Below, one piece after another: positions 11,302 through 21,198 of a stretch of DNA of 64,000 bases (positions within the stretch are counted from its first letter, which is position 1; each line of letters begins with the position of its first letter). Source of the stretch: Polytrichum commune (taxonomy: Eukaryota > Streptophyta > Polytrichopsida > Polytrichales > Polytrichaceae); contig OX485804.1 of assembly GCA_950295325.1 (NCBI GenBank), positions 26,412,001 through 26,476,000 on the forward strand, written 5' to 3'. Below the pieces are notes generated by a model. That model made no database searches. It saw nothing but the letters and a program-made list of their open reading frames with translations, and was not told where the DNA came from. A program made the position numbers and the translations under genes.

Positions 11302-12150
11302 ACCATAAGATAAGTGGGTTGGGGCGAGCCAACCCGTACACTGGTTCCTTGGAGGCAAGGGTTTAGGCATCCAACAAGGAACGAATGTAAGGTAGAGGGT
11401 GCTAAAACCAACACCCCACCCAAAACCAACACCTATAAACGCCTCCCCAATCACCAACACTCTACTACCTTGAAGTGTTACCCATGGTGTAGGAGTGTAT
11501 GGGCCCAGAGAGTGACGCTTTTAGGTGCCATTAGTGGCACCACCTCATAGCAACCTCCACTACCTCCATGTAGGGTAGGTAACGGGCTCCACTCTATCTC
11601 GGGTTGGTTTAAAGGTGGGTTTAGGGTGGCTTGTCAATGCCTATTCTAGCCATTCTATACACTGCAAAGGGGGGGGGGGTATTGCCATTCTATTCACAAA
11701 GTCACGGAGATAGGCCCACAAAGCACAAAGAGGGTTGGTACCTGGGATGAATGGTGATGGTTTTGCAAGCGAACTAGGTGGGATCATGGAGGTGGCCATG
11801 TGACTTTGCACACCGTTACTAGTTGGTCTTTGATCTAGCTTGGGTCTAGTACCCAACTATGTTGTGTTGGTTCTAGGCAATGAAGGTGGGGGTCCTCATC
11901 ATATCCAAGGTCGTCATACACAAGACCTATATATTGGTTTAATGAAGCTAATGGTTTTGACTTTGAATATTCATCAAATATCTAATTGAGGCTAAATTTT
12001 TGTTTTCTTTCTTTATACCTATGTTTAGAACAAAGGCTAATATGATTATATAATTTTTATATCAATTATGTAACCATATGCATGTGCAATAGCTTAAAGT
12101 GTTGGTTTTAACACCCTCTACCTTATGGGTTGGTTCGCCCAAATCAAGAT
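11302..12150. mobile_element. Possible inverted-repeat element next to the tRNA gene
   Basis: The left part carries ggggcgagccaaccc (about 11320) and gtaaggtagagggtgct (about 11388). The right part carries the reverse complements of both (caccctctacctta and gggttggttcgccc, 12109-12140). The arms match over about 30 and 25 bp with a gap. The interior has no clear coding capacity. No target duplication was found, so the boundaries are approximate. Confidence 0.4.
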
Positions 12151-12291
12151 AAGTGTGGGCTCCCCTTCCTTGATGACGACAAAAGGGTCCATGTAATTGG
12201 AGGTCAAATTCTGGCACTTTCTAAAGCACTTCTCTGCTAAAAAAAGAGGTGTGTAGAAAGTAAATTTGAGATAAAACAAAAGGCCTCCGCT

Positions 12292-12348
12292 CGCCGCTGC
12301 CGGGGATCGAACCCGGGTCACCCGCGTGACAGGCGGGAATACTTACCA
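12292..12348 (-). tRNA. tRNA-Asp(GUC), 3' part of an interrupted gene
   Basis: Read on the minus strand from 12348 this is the D-loop, anticodon arm, variable loop, T arm (GGTTCGATCC, an intact B box) and 3' acceptor side of a plant tRNA-Asp. A T4 stretch about 12 nt past the 3' end would serve as Pol III terminator. Together with 14228-14262, removing one 20-bp duplication gives a 72-nt tRNA with anticodon GUC and one U-G wobble in the acceptor stem. The A box and 5' acceptor strand are missing here, so this half cannot make a tRNA alone. Confidence 0.9.
12329..12348. repeat. 20-bp target site duplication, left copy
   Basis: acaggcgggaatacttacca is present here and, without mismatch, at 14228-14247. 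It lies wholly inside the tRNA-Asp gene, from the D-loop to the anticodon. A perfect 20-bp direct repeat flanking unrelated DNA is the mark of a staggered-cut insertion, and the length is more typical of target-primed retrotransposons than of DNA transposons. Confidence 0.9.
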
Positions 12349-14227
12349 TAAAGACCTCACCGAGGTTAAATTCCGAGTAAAATTACACAGCCCCGAAGGG
12401 TGGGGAGGGCGACCAGCCCAAACCCAAGCCAATCCCCAGGGAGAAGACGAGGGTGGGGAGCCAAGCGGCAAAAAGGGAGAAAAGAAAAAAGCACAAACAA
12501 CATAAACAAGGCAACAAAGAAAAAGGGCGGGGGGACCCAGGCACCCGCCACGGGTCAGTCCTCGCGAGGCCCAGCAGGGCGGGACGCCACGGGCAGGAAG
12601 ACCCAGCACACCCCAAAGGGAGTGTCCACGTCGCGTGCGAGCGGGTAGCAGGAGCCGTGAGCCTCTGCCAGGAGTAACGGCCTCAATCGTAAGCATTCAT
12701 GAAGTCGTAATTGCCCGAGTCATCCAAGTCGAAGTTGAAGCGAGCATGGCCTAAGTCTGCCGCCCACCGGTAGACTCCATACATCGCATTGTTAGTAGGA
12801 ACCCCTGTCGCGCGAAACAGAGTAAGGCAATCTTCTTTGGTGAGGATTCGTTGAAGTTGGCCATCGGTGAAGAGTCGGGCCATTTGCCGTTCCGCTCGCA
12901 TACCCAGTAGGAGCTCTTCCACCTCTCTGTTGATTTGTGACTCGGATACTTCGGGTGGAGGGTCTGGGTGACTGGCAATCGGCCCTGCGGAGGAGGTCGA
13001 GGCGCCCTGGGGGCAGGCAAGCTGCGATCTGCGTTGAGCAGCCCTCGCGTGGTATCCCTGGAACAGGGATCTTGGCATAGGCGGTGTGAGTGTGACCCTA
13101 AAGGCCTCGTGTCGAATAGCAGGGTGGGGAAGGGAGGTGGAAAACGAACCTCCGCCGCGGTCATTGAGAGTCGTCGGGGCCACACCCACAGGCGGCGAGT
13201 CATCATTACTGTGTGTGGCGGGCGGTGGGGTCTGATTCGGAAGTGTGTCCTCATCATTTCGAGGTGGGGAGGTACGGTCATCGCCTCTCCTTGTGGTGTA
13301 CGGGCCGAAGCGGCATTTGACCTTTTTTCGGCTGAGGCTTCTCCTGGTTGAAACCCCGTAAGTGCCTCCCTCCAGAGCCCGTTTCTTGTGTTGTTGTCTG
13401 GTGTCTGCCTGGGTGAGAGGTCTGTGGGGCGAGAGGGCTTGAGTACGAGCGTTGTCGATCTCTCTCAGAAGGTCGTCTATCCCATGGGCTTCCGTCTCAT
13501 TGTCATCCCTCCCTTGCCTAGAATTGTGCTCCAACGTGTGGTGGTGTTGGGGGCCGAATTTGCATCGGACTTTCGGTCGGCTTTTGCGATGTGCTCCCGG
13601 CCGCGGGGGGGGGGGGGGTATGGAGCACTGTCTGAAAGGTTTTCCTTCCCGTTCAACAGTGTTTGGGAGAAGTCTGGTGTGCTTTGTCGGGGGAAGTCCG
13701 ATTCTTGTGTTGCACTCTGATTGATGTTAATGGAGGTGAGGGGGGTCCTTTCGACCATCGTTTCTGGCTGGGTATGGCTGGGTATGGCGGTTGTGCTACC
13801 CCGGGCGCGGTTGAATCAACTGTCGTTGGCAGGTTGTCTTGTGTGCCATCCCGTTGGGGACTATGTGTGGGTTCCTGGGACCTGCCCCCCTCACCAGAAG
13901 GGCCGGGGTCCTCACGCTGTGTCGTAGAGTTTGGGGCGCCCCTGTGTGTAGGGGGTTGGAAGCTGTTGCCGATTTCCTCTACGAAATCGTGCACGCGCGC
14001 CTGAAAGTCAGGTTGGGCAGTGAATTCGGCCTCTAGATCTGGCGAGGGGGACAGTCGGTGGATTCTGATGGGAGTGGCCATCCATGCTGCTAGATGTTGG
14101 GGGAGAAATTCTTGTGGAGGCGTCAGGTGCCATCGGATTTCTGCGTTCCGGAGCCTTCCAAAAATGTTGGACGCAGTCCAAATTTTCTGAAAGCATGCAA
14201 TCTGCTCCTGCCTTTTCTCCTCGTTCT
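12349..14227 (-). mobile_element. 1.88-kb GC-rich element inserted in a tRNA gene
   Basis: The body lies between the two 20-bp duplications. It is far richer in GC and CpG than the flanks and has no terminal inverted repeats, no LTRs and no poly(A) tail: on the minus strand it begins agaacgaggagaaaagg and ends gtgaggtcttta. It carries one broken ORF on the minus strand, then about 330 nt of 3' sequence with a T-rich stretch. There is no reverse transcriptase, endonuclease or transposase, so it is non-autonomous. The perfect duplication and retained CpG suggest a fairly recent insertion. Best guess: a LINE-type or other target-primed derivative carrying only an ORF1-like gene. An integrated viral or satellite segment is an alternative. 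Confidence 0.8.
12683..14081 (-). pseudogene. Proline-rich ORF1-like protein of the tRNA-gene element, frameshifted
   Basis: Starting from ATG at 14081 the first frame runs 142 codons. Coding then passes through other frames to the long frame that ends at 12683, so at least one or two indels are present. One obvious site is a C14 run (13605-13618, minus strand). Upstream of 13534 the last frame stays open to that run, reading KVRCKFGPQHHH. The motif recurs downstream as KVKCRFGPYTT, an internal duplication of a basic C-F-G-P segment. The protein is rich in P, R, T and S, with an acidic C-terminal tail (NFDLDDSGNYDFMNAYD). A basic, disordered N-terminal body fits a nucleic-acid-binding ORF1/gag role, but I recognise no family. 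Confidence 0.5.
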
Positions 14228-14262
14228 ACAGGCGGGAATACTTACCACTATACTACAACGAC
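14228..14262 (-). tRNA. tRNA-Asp(GUC), 5' part of an interrupted gene
   Basis: The minus strand from 14262 gives the 5' acceptor strand, D arm with A box (TAGTATAGTGG) and 5' anticodon stem, ending inside the anticodon after GU. The last 20 nt are repeated exactly at 12329-12348 on the far side of the inserted element. Pol III could still bind the A box, but no B box is within normal range, so transcription of a whole tRNA is not expected. Confidence 0.9.
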
Positions 14263-14425
14263 ACATGGCAGATGCTCATACTGCTTAAGGATATCTATAA
14301 AAAATGATATTGATAATTTGCAACAACAAAGATGTGGCGAAAATCAAAAGTATTGGATGTTGCTAGGGAGCAAATCCGGTCACCACTATGACATGTGGTG
14401 GTTCTAACCATTATATTTTTACATT
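14263..14425 (-). repeat. tRNA-related SINE-like unit, copy 1
   Basis: On the minus strand this unit begins with a tRNA-like head (TGGTTAGA A-box-like word, then a B-box-like GGATTTGCTCC) and about 100 nt of tail, and it ends at the first base of the split tRNA-Asp. It aligns along most of its length with 14985-15165. A Pol III SINE or a decayed tRNA gene pair are both possible. Confidence 0.45.
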
Positions 14426-14509
14426 CCATTTAGAGAATGGAATTTAAGTCAAATGATGGTTTTCATTCATATTTTCAAGTTTGATAGTGAATATATTGTG
14501 TTGGTTTGA

Positions 14510-14700
14510 ACATAACATTATTCAACCACGTGGGTCGGTTCCATGACCCTTGAATAAGTCAATTATATTATGTCCTTCCCCCCCTCCCTGAACAAAGTAA
14601 GAATATTCGTTTACTATTGGTACATCATGCTAACACTTGAAAATTTGTGTGGAGTTATTCTCCCTGCACTAGTCACAGGAATCGCTATTCATCATGGAAC
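14510..14700 (+). repeat. Dispersed repeat shared with 52,055-52,240
   Basis: The segment containing gtgggtcggttcc, then gacccttgaataagtca and a gtggagttat block, recurs at 52,055-52,240 with moderate divergence. No coding capacity or termini were identified. It is probably the end of an unidentified element. Confidence 0.5.
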
Positions 14701-14965
14701 TATTCACAAACAACATTGTTCATCCCGGGACTAGTCATAGCAACACTATCACTGAAAATACCAACACTATTTACAACAATCACCTAATAATCACTGTTGC
14801 TCTCTGGAGATATCTCGCTTCGGCCTTCAACCGTGGCCCAATGACCTCATTCAGGCCTCCCATATCCACATTGAGTTCTTCAAACAACACCTAGTCTCTC
14901 AATTCTCCAACACTTCTGCATTTTGTGGAGTGTCTTTCCTCTTTTTCTCACCACTCCACCTTCAT

Positions 14966-15165
14966 TGTGAACTCACTTCCCACTATACCACAACAACATG
15001 TGGTAGGTGTTGATACTAGGTTAAGGGAATTTATTGTTAATATGTGCATAACTTGCAATAGCAAAAAAGGTGCTAAAAATGAAGAGGATTTGCTATTGAT
15101 GGGGATCAAACCCAATCACCAACATGCTTAGTTGAATGTCTAAACACTATATTTCTTAAGGTTTA
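14966..15165 (-). repeat. tRNA-related SINE-like unit, copy 2
   Basis: The minus strand reads a tRNA-like head with GGGTTTGATCCCC as B box and an anticodon-arm-like CAAC-TAAGCAT-GTTG, then a tail matching copy 1 (for instance ttgcaatagc against ttgcaacaac on the plus strand). It ends in a degenerate tRNA-Asp 5' end, GTTGTTGTGGTATAGTGGGA. The same arrangement of unit plus tRNA-Asp start in both copies shows they duplicated as one segment. Confidence 0.45.
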
Positions 15166-16740
15166 ATTGTGAATACAAGGTGTTGATCTAAAAACTCAAG
15201 AATAGGAGAATCTTCACTTTAAACTTTTTATAACTCTTGCATTTCGTGTCAATTTTGAGAGTTGAATGTGACAGTCATTGTGATTTGCAGTTGTTAATCA
15301 GGTGAGATAATTTTTAATTTTGAGGGAAGCTAGTATGTGAGCGATGAGCAGTAACTTGTGATTAATGAGCAATAACATGAGATATAAGCTTTCATTTATT
15401 GAATATGTTTCAAGAAATTGAAATAGTTTGGTTATATATGAATTGCAAGGGGACATTTGACACTTGAGAATTGAACCCTGTTACCAAGGAATTCATCCTC
15501 CACACCTTGTCAAGGGGTCTATTATCATGTAATCCACATGGCATTTGTAGATCTAGAAATAAGCCTTGATAAATTATTGCAGCTTGAATGTTAATAAGTG
15601 GGCCTTGAAAATAGCGACAATTACCTACATATATTGAAAGTTCGTAAAATCTATATATTTACAATGTACTAACATCACATCCTAATTATATGTTGGGTTG
15701 CTGAATGCAAGCACATATCTTCTAGAATAACAAAAGTTATTAGTCAAAAACTAAATTTTGCAACAACTAGAGTGTGCTATAAATATACATCTCCTACGTG
15801 TCTAAGTAACAATAGGCTCAATTAAATTGACAGAAAATGATGTTATGTATTACAAATGGGTGCATTTAAATCAAGATCATGCACATAGTACCCCCCCCCC
15901 CCCAATACACACACACACACCCCCCCCCCCCACCCCAAGTAAATGCCTTCTCAAGACATATGTATACCACAACACATATTAGGTGTCCTCCCTAAGAACC
16001 TACCAAGAGCATGTGACCAATTCATTATTTGTAACATAAAGGCCAACTCTTTTGAAAGATTGTGGACACCTTCCTTTGTAGCCCCACTAGAATACAACCG
16101 CCAACATAGAGTGACCTAGTATTATATTTCAACATCCTCTGTTGTATTGTGTACATCTTATCCTAGTAAGATTTTTGTGTTGAAATTACAAAAATTTCAT
16201 GTGTTTTTGCATGATCTAGTTGATGTTGGCAGACACCTAGACAAAAAATTACATCCATGATCTTGCATAGTTATAATGTAAACATTAGATATGTAAAATT
16301 TTCACACTGCAATCCACTTCACATGGGCATTGCCCAACATGAATACCTAAAATTTCACGTAGGGAACATCATTTCTAAGCATTATCTCGTAGCAGATTTT
16401 GTAAATTGTAGTTGGGTTGCGTATCACAACAATCAATCTCTATACTATATATTATTTGCTATTGCACCAATGTATGATATTGTAGTTTTATCTTTCAAAT
16501 GTTGGCCATGATCATATCTCTCAAATGCTCAATTTTTAAACAAGAGCAATCCTTAAGGACCATGATACAAGCAGTCCATAATTCCTATACCCAATGAAAT
16601 GAAACGATTGATCCCCTAAACATGTCAGGGTCAACATCCAAAATTTCTACATGAACATAGTTTTGTTCTCTAGGTGGTACCCAAGGTTTCACTTGGATGT
16701 AATTCTAAAAAATATAAGTCAATTTCCTTTTGAAAATTCA
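15166..16740. other. AT-rich gene-free stretch
   Basis: No gene is visible. A third tRNA-like segment may lie at about 15,455-15,530 (minus strand, B-box-like GGTTCAATTCT). Two C-runs flank a (ca)n tract at 15,890-15,935. The 84-codon frame at 16,257-16,511 has no recognisable feature. Confidence 0.4.
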
Positions 16741-16749
16741 AAAATTCAA

Positions 16750-18205
16750 GATTCAGAGCACCCAAAAGTTGGTTTCAAATTTTAACATAATTATTTAAAT
16801 GCTTTACAAATCGCCCTAACAAATCTTTCCAAGAGATTGGAAATGGCATTGAATAAAACCCAAAAGATCTCACCCTAATGTGAAGGATACAATTATCAAC
16901 ATTTTGGTAATTAAACTTGGTTCACCATTTAAGTGAACTTTCTCAGTTTCTTTGCAAATAACCACCACAACACTCCCTATGACTTTGCAAATCACCTTCA
17001 ATAGAATCCAACGAAGCCAAAATTTCCCGATTTGGTGCCGACAACATAAATATTTAAAAAAAATCTAACTTTCAATATGGCTCAAATTTTCTTCTATTTT
17101 CCTCAAATGCTTTATAAATGGTCCTCAAATCTTCATAAGGCTTTCAAAGTGACCTTGAAAAATCTTCAAGAGATTGAAATTTTTACCCTTGGTGCCAAGG
17201 ATACAAATGTCAGCAATTGGTAACTTTTCACTTCCCTCACAATTTTGTTTTCTCAAATGATGTACAAATGGCCCTTGCACTGCTTCCCAGGACTTTCGAA
17301 GTATTTTTGAAAAATTTCCAAAAAAATTAAATGTGTACCCTCAGTGCCGAGGGTACACATACCAACATTTTAGTAAATTTGTATTTCTCTAACAATGTCT
17401 TTCATTTTTCTCAACGGCTTTACAAATGGCCCTTGCATCGTTTTCCAAGGCATTTGAAGTGTTTTTGCAAAAAATCTCCAAAAACTTGAAATCTATACCC
17501 TTGGTTCTGTGCATACAAATACAAATGTTTTGGCAAATTTTTACTTCTCTCACAATTTCTTTCATTTTCCCAAATGGTTTACAAATGGCCCTTACAATCT
17601 TTCCCAGGATCTTCGAAGTGTTTTTTGATAAATCTCCGAAAACTTGAAATTTGCACCTTTCATGTTGAGGTACAGAAATCAAAAAAATTGTGAGTTCTTA
17701 TTTCTCTCCACTGTCTTGTAATGTTCTCAAATGGCGTACAAATGGCCCTCACAATGCTTCCCAAGACTTTCATAGTGTTTTTCAAAATTCTCCAAAAACT
17801 TGAAAGTTTTACCCTCACTGCCAATGGTAAAAATTTTGTAACTTTTTCTTTCTTTCCCAACGTCTTTTAGTTTTCCAAAATGGTGTACAACCCTCCCAGG
17901 GCTTTCAAAATATTTTTGAACAACTTCCAAAAAAATGAAATGTGTACTCTCAATGCCGAGGGTACAACTATAAATATTTTGTGATCTTTATTTCTCTCAA
18001 AATTTATTTTTTATGTTTCTCAAATGCTTTGTAAATGGTGTCCTTAGTGTTTTGTCAGGCTTTGGAAGTTACTTTGGAAAAATGACCAAAAGTTTGACAC
18101 TTGTATCCTCAGTGCCAAGGATTCAAATGTCAAGATTTTGGTCATTTTAGTTTCTTAATTCAAATTTCATTATTCTTCCCAAGTGCTTTGCAAATGATAT
18201 GTTAA
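16750..18205 (+). repeat. Degenerate ~157-bp satellite array, about nine units
   Basis: The landmark acaaatggccc or a variant recurs at 16806, 16986, 17114, 17263, 17422, 17581, 17738, 17887, 18032 and 18190. The four central landmarks (17263 to 17738) are spaced 159, 159 and 157 bp, and the edges drift from 128 to 180 bp. Each unit has the order: landmark, cccaggactttcgaag-like block, gaaaaatctccaaaaacttgaaa, a palindrome around taccctcagtgccgagggta, then a pyrimidine-rich segment. Divergence between units is high, so this is an old array or relic. Many short frames inside it are products of the repeat. Confidence 0.85.
17331..17360. repeat. Perfect 12-bp-stem hairpin in a satellite unit
   Basis: atgtgtaccctc (17331-17342) and gagggtacacat (17349-17360) are exact reverse complements around a 6-nt loop, agtgcc. 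Weaker versions occur at the same place in neighbouring units, near 17185, 17810, 17943 and 18106. The stem is the best-marked sequence feature of each unit. Confidence 0.9.
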
Positions 18206-21198
18206 TGTGGTTTGCCACCCATTTGGTTTCCCCTAGATCTCATGCTAACATTCGCCTAGGGCAGTTGTGCACATCCTGCTATGAGCTCCCAATCTGGTAG
18301 CTTCATTGATCAACATGCTATGTTTACGATTTGGCCTCCTCAGGATGGCGTCAACCTTCTAGCACCCCAGATCTAGCCTCCCCCATCTTGACTGACCTTT
18401 TAACGTGTACTTCAACAACCTTTTGATAGGAGCTACTTGTCATGGTACGATATCACTTGGGACTCACATATTATCATTTCTTCCACTCCCCATAAGCAAT
18501 ATCTTGGGCAAGTCCCTAGATCCATTGTTGGCTCTTTAAGACCACCACAAGTTCCAAACCTCCCCTCCCTTTCACTAAGGCTTACAGGCATATACAAATT
18601 CAACAACCATAATAATCCTTGGGGGTCTATACACAATGCTTCAAACACACGTACAAACTTCTTAGCCTACTGCTTCCCAACTTTTCTAAGCTTAGCAACC
18701 CCACTTTTTGGCTCCTCTTCTCCTTTATATTTCAAAAAACCTTCATCACCCCGGATCTAGCCTCCCCCATCTTGGCTCCTCTTCTCCTTTCTCACTTTTG
18801 TGCCCCTCGTATTGACACCAAATTGCAGAGAAATGGAATTTCAAGCAACTTGCTTGGATTGAACCGCCATTTGAGCACTTCCAGGATGCAAATTAGTCAC
18901 TGCTCATTTGTTACAATCTACTCACTGCTCATTCGTCGCACTCTAATGATACAAGAAGCAACTGATCTCCAATATTGTTGTACATACAAATAAACAAGGT
19001 TAGAAGGAATGGCAGCACATTCGATATGGCTTTCATCCTTTGTGGTTGGATTGACAGCAAAGCTTTGGTGATGACCCTGTTTTATATACATTAGCTGATG
19101 CATACGAATTAGTGACCATAGCTACCCTACCTGCAGGCAAGTAAGAATCATCATGGAAGTTGAAGAGGCATCAGTAAGTATTCTGCCTGATGAGCTTCAC
19201 AATGAGTTCTCAGAAACTGGCAAGGCATAGTAAAATACAGCGAAATCTGCACAAAATGTGATTGAAGCACAAGGAATAGCAGCCTGCACTTGATTTAAGC
19301 AGCACCAGATTCATTCTGCAAGACAAGGAATACACGAGGAATGATACACAAGGAATGTGGAAAGAGGCTTCGAGCAGACTAACGCGATTGAGAAGCCAAG
19401 TACCTCAACGACAATAACAGTAACACATAATCACCAACCTCTAGATTCATGCATCAACATTGATATCACATTGATTCTTAGCATCAACCAACAACATTGA
19501 GTCAATGCCTACGAAACAGAGTTACATTTCCAATCCCTTGTTCGAGTATGTTATCCTAGGAAGACCTAAAAAGCATAATTATGGGTTAAATCTACGTTGA
19601 CAGAGTCAGTCGCTAATTGTTGAGTTAGCACTGAAAGGATATTACACCCCACTTGGATGTGTATGAAGATCGGGTGAACATGAAACAGTGGTCTCGCATT
19701 TTGAGACGATGTTCCGAGAAACTTGAGCACATAATTGGTGAGTTACAACAATGCACTCACAAAGAATTTGTAGTGACGTGTCTCTTGCATCTCGCTCAAG
19801 CTCGCCCTCAGTAAACACAGCTAGTAGATACAATCACCATGTTCTTCGGTGCATCTACTCCACTAATCAGATACCAGGTGTTTGACTACTTTGAGCACAA
19901 ACCAGTTCCGCAGAGCTCAGACGCTTCCTCAGCGTAAGAGCGTCTCCTGCACTCAACATTAGTTCCAGAAGGAACACAGAGCAAAAGAAATAAGTGTTTT
20001 AACAGCTCCATGCATTGTGTAGACTTCATTACAAATTGCAGGAGTCATATGGTGGACCAATTGATTCCAAATTTACAGCATACAGAATAATAAATACAAC
20101 TGACAGAACATCTCCTTTAAGAAAGATATCCAGCTCCAATACGATCATGAGGCAACTTATGAAGAGATAAAGTCTCTGATTAAGGGATGGCAATTGAGAC
20201 AGAACTGTTACTTTGCTAAAGTAACTAGATATTATTCCCCCCTGGGGAGTCTTTGCAAAAACAATTTGCTAAAATCCAACACACAACATCAAGGTGATTA
20301 GATAGATAATCAAGGATATCGGAGGAGTACCTGGCTGCTGTGAAACAGCCCTATTGAGATGGCAAAAGTAAGCATTAACTAATAATCGTATAGGAGGTCT
20401 AGCAATACTATCATCTTTCACGTTTTGCAACAAACATTTATGGTCTTCATATGATTGGTCCTTCAAACTATTCTTATTTTCGTTCAATAGTGCAGGTTTG
20501 CATAAATTGCATGACATTTTCCATAGTCATTGTGGCTCAAGAACAGAATTGAGGGATTTCAGATGTAAAGGAGAAACAAAAGGAGTCAAGTTTGTGGATG
20601 CTATGCAATAGATGTTAGTTCATGTTCGTGTCACTCATATGAACATGAACATCTGTGCCAGGATACCTAGTATCAAACTAGATGTTGGCAGTTCAACACA
20701 CATCATGATGGTCAAGGTGGAATGAAAAGTAGCATATTCGCATATCAACAACTTTGGTAAAGGTTTTACACCTTACAGGAACACAAAATCAGGTTACATG
20801 CATACTTGCCATAGCCTGAAACCAAGGTTGCTTGCACAGGAAGGCTTTGAAGTCTGCAGCCTCAAGCGTGTCAAATTGTACTGCACTGAAATCTTCCAGA
20901 CAGTCAAGTAGAGGAATATGACATTTTTTTCACCACCACATTCCAAGTCTAAGAACAGGCCGCCTCTGCTAACTCACTAAGCTCTCTTCTTCCTGTTAAT
21001 GTACAACCTGAGAACTGACTAGCCTCTGGCACAGAAATGAATGTACTTATGTACATAAAGAATTAGTCTACAGGAACCAGATATCTTCTTCTGATCATTC
21101 AAGGATGAATCTGGCTGTGCTCTACCTACACCCAAGTTTCGTCAGACACTACCTAAATTCAGATAAAATAAACAAAAACTTTTGCTATTGCATCTATC
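18206..21198. other. Gene-free flank and 3' side of the MYB gene
   Basis: There is no coding sequence I can support. 18,206-19,000 contains short C/T-rich frames with no domain. From about 19,000 to 21,198 composition is closer to the MYB gene's introns and no repeat stands out, so part of it (nearest 21,198) is likely the MYB 3' untranslated region and downstream flank. I could not place the poly(A) site. Confidence 0.35.

Noticed and set aside
12400..12677. Plus-strand ORFs in the tRNA-gene element
   Set aside because: They lie in the G/C-rich 3' region opposite the element's own direction, with biased composition and mutual overlap.
12349..14227. Interpretation as a long tRNA intron
   Set aside because: Nuclear tRNA introns are short and follow the base 3' of the anticodon. 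Here 20 bp of exon sequence is duplicated at both ends, which fits insertion only.
14510..14700. G-box-like cacgtg as a promoter element
   Set aside because: It is a single word within a dispersed repeat; the second copy has cacatg, so it is not conserved.
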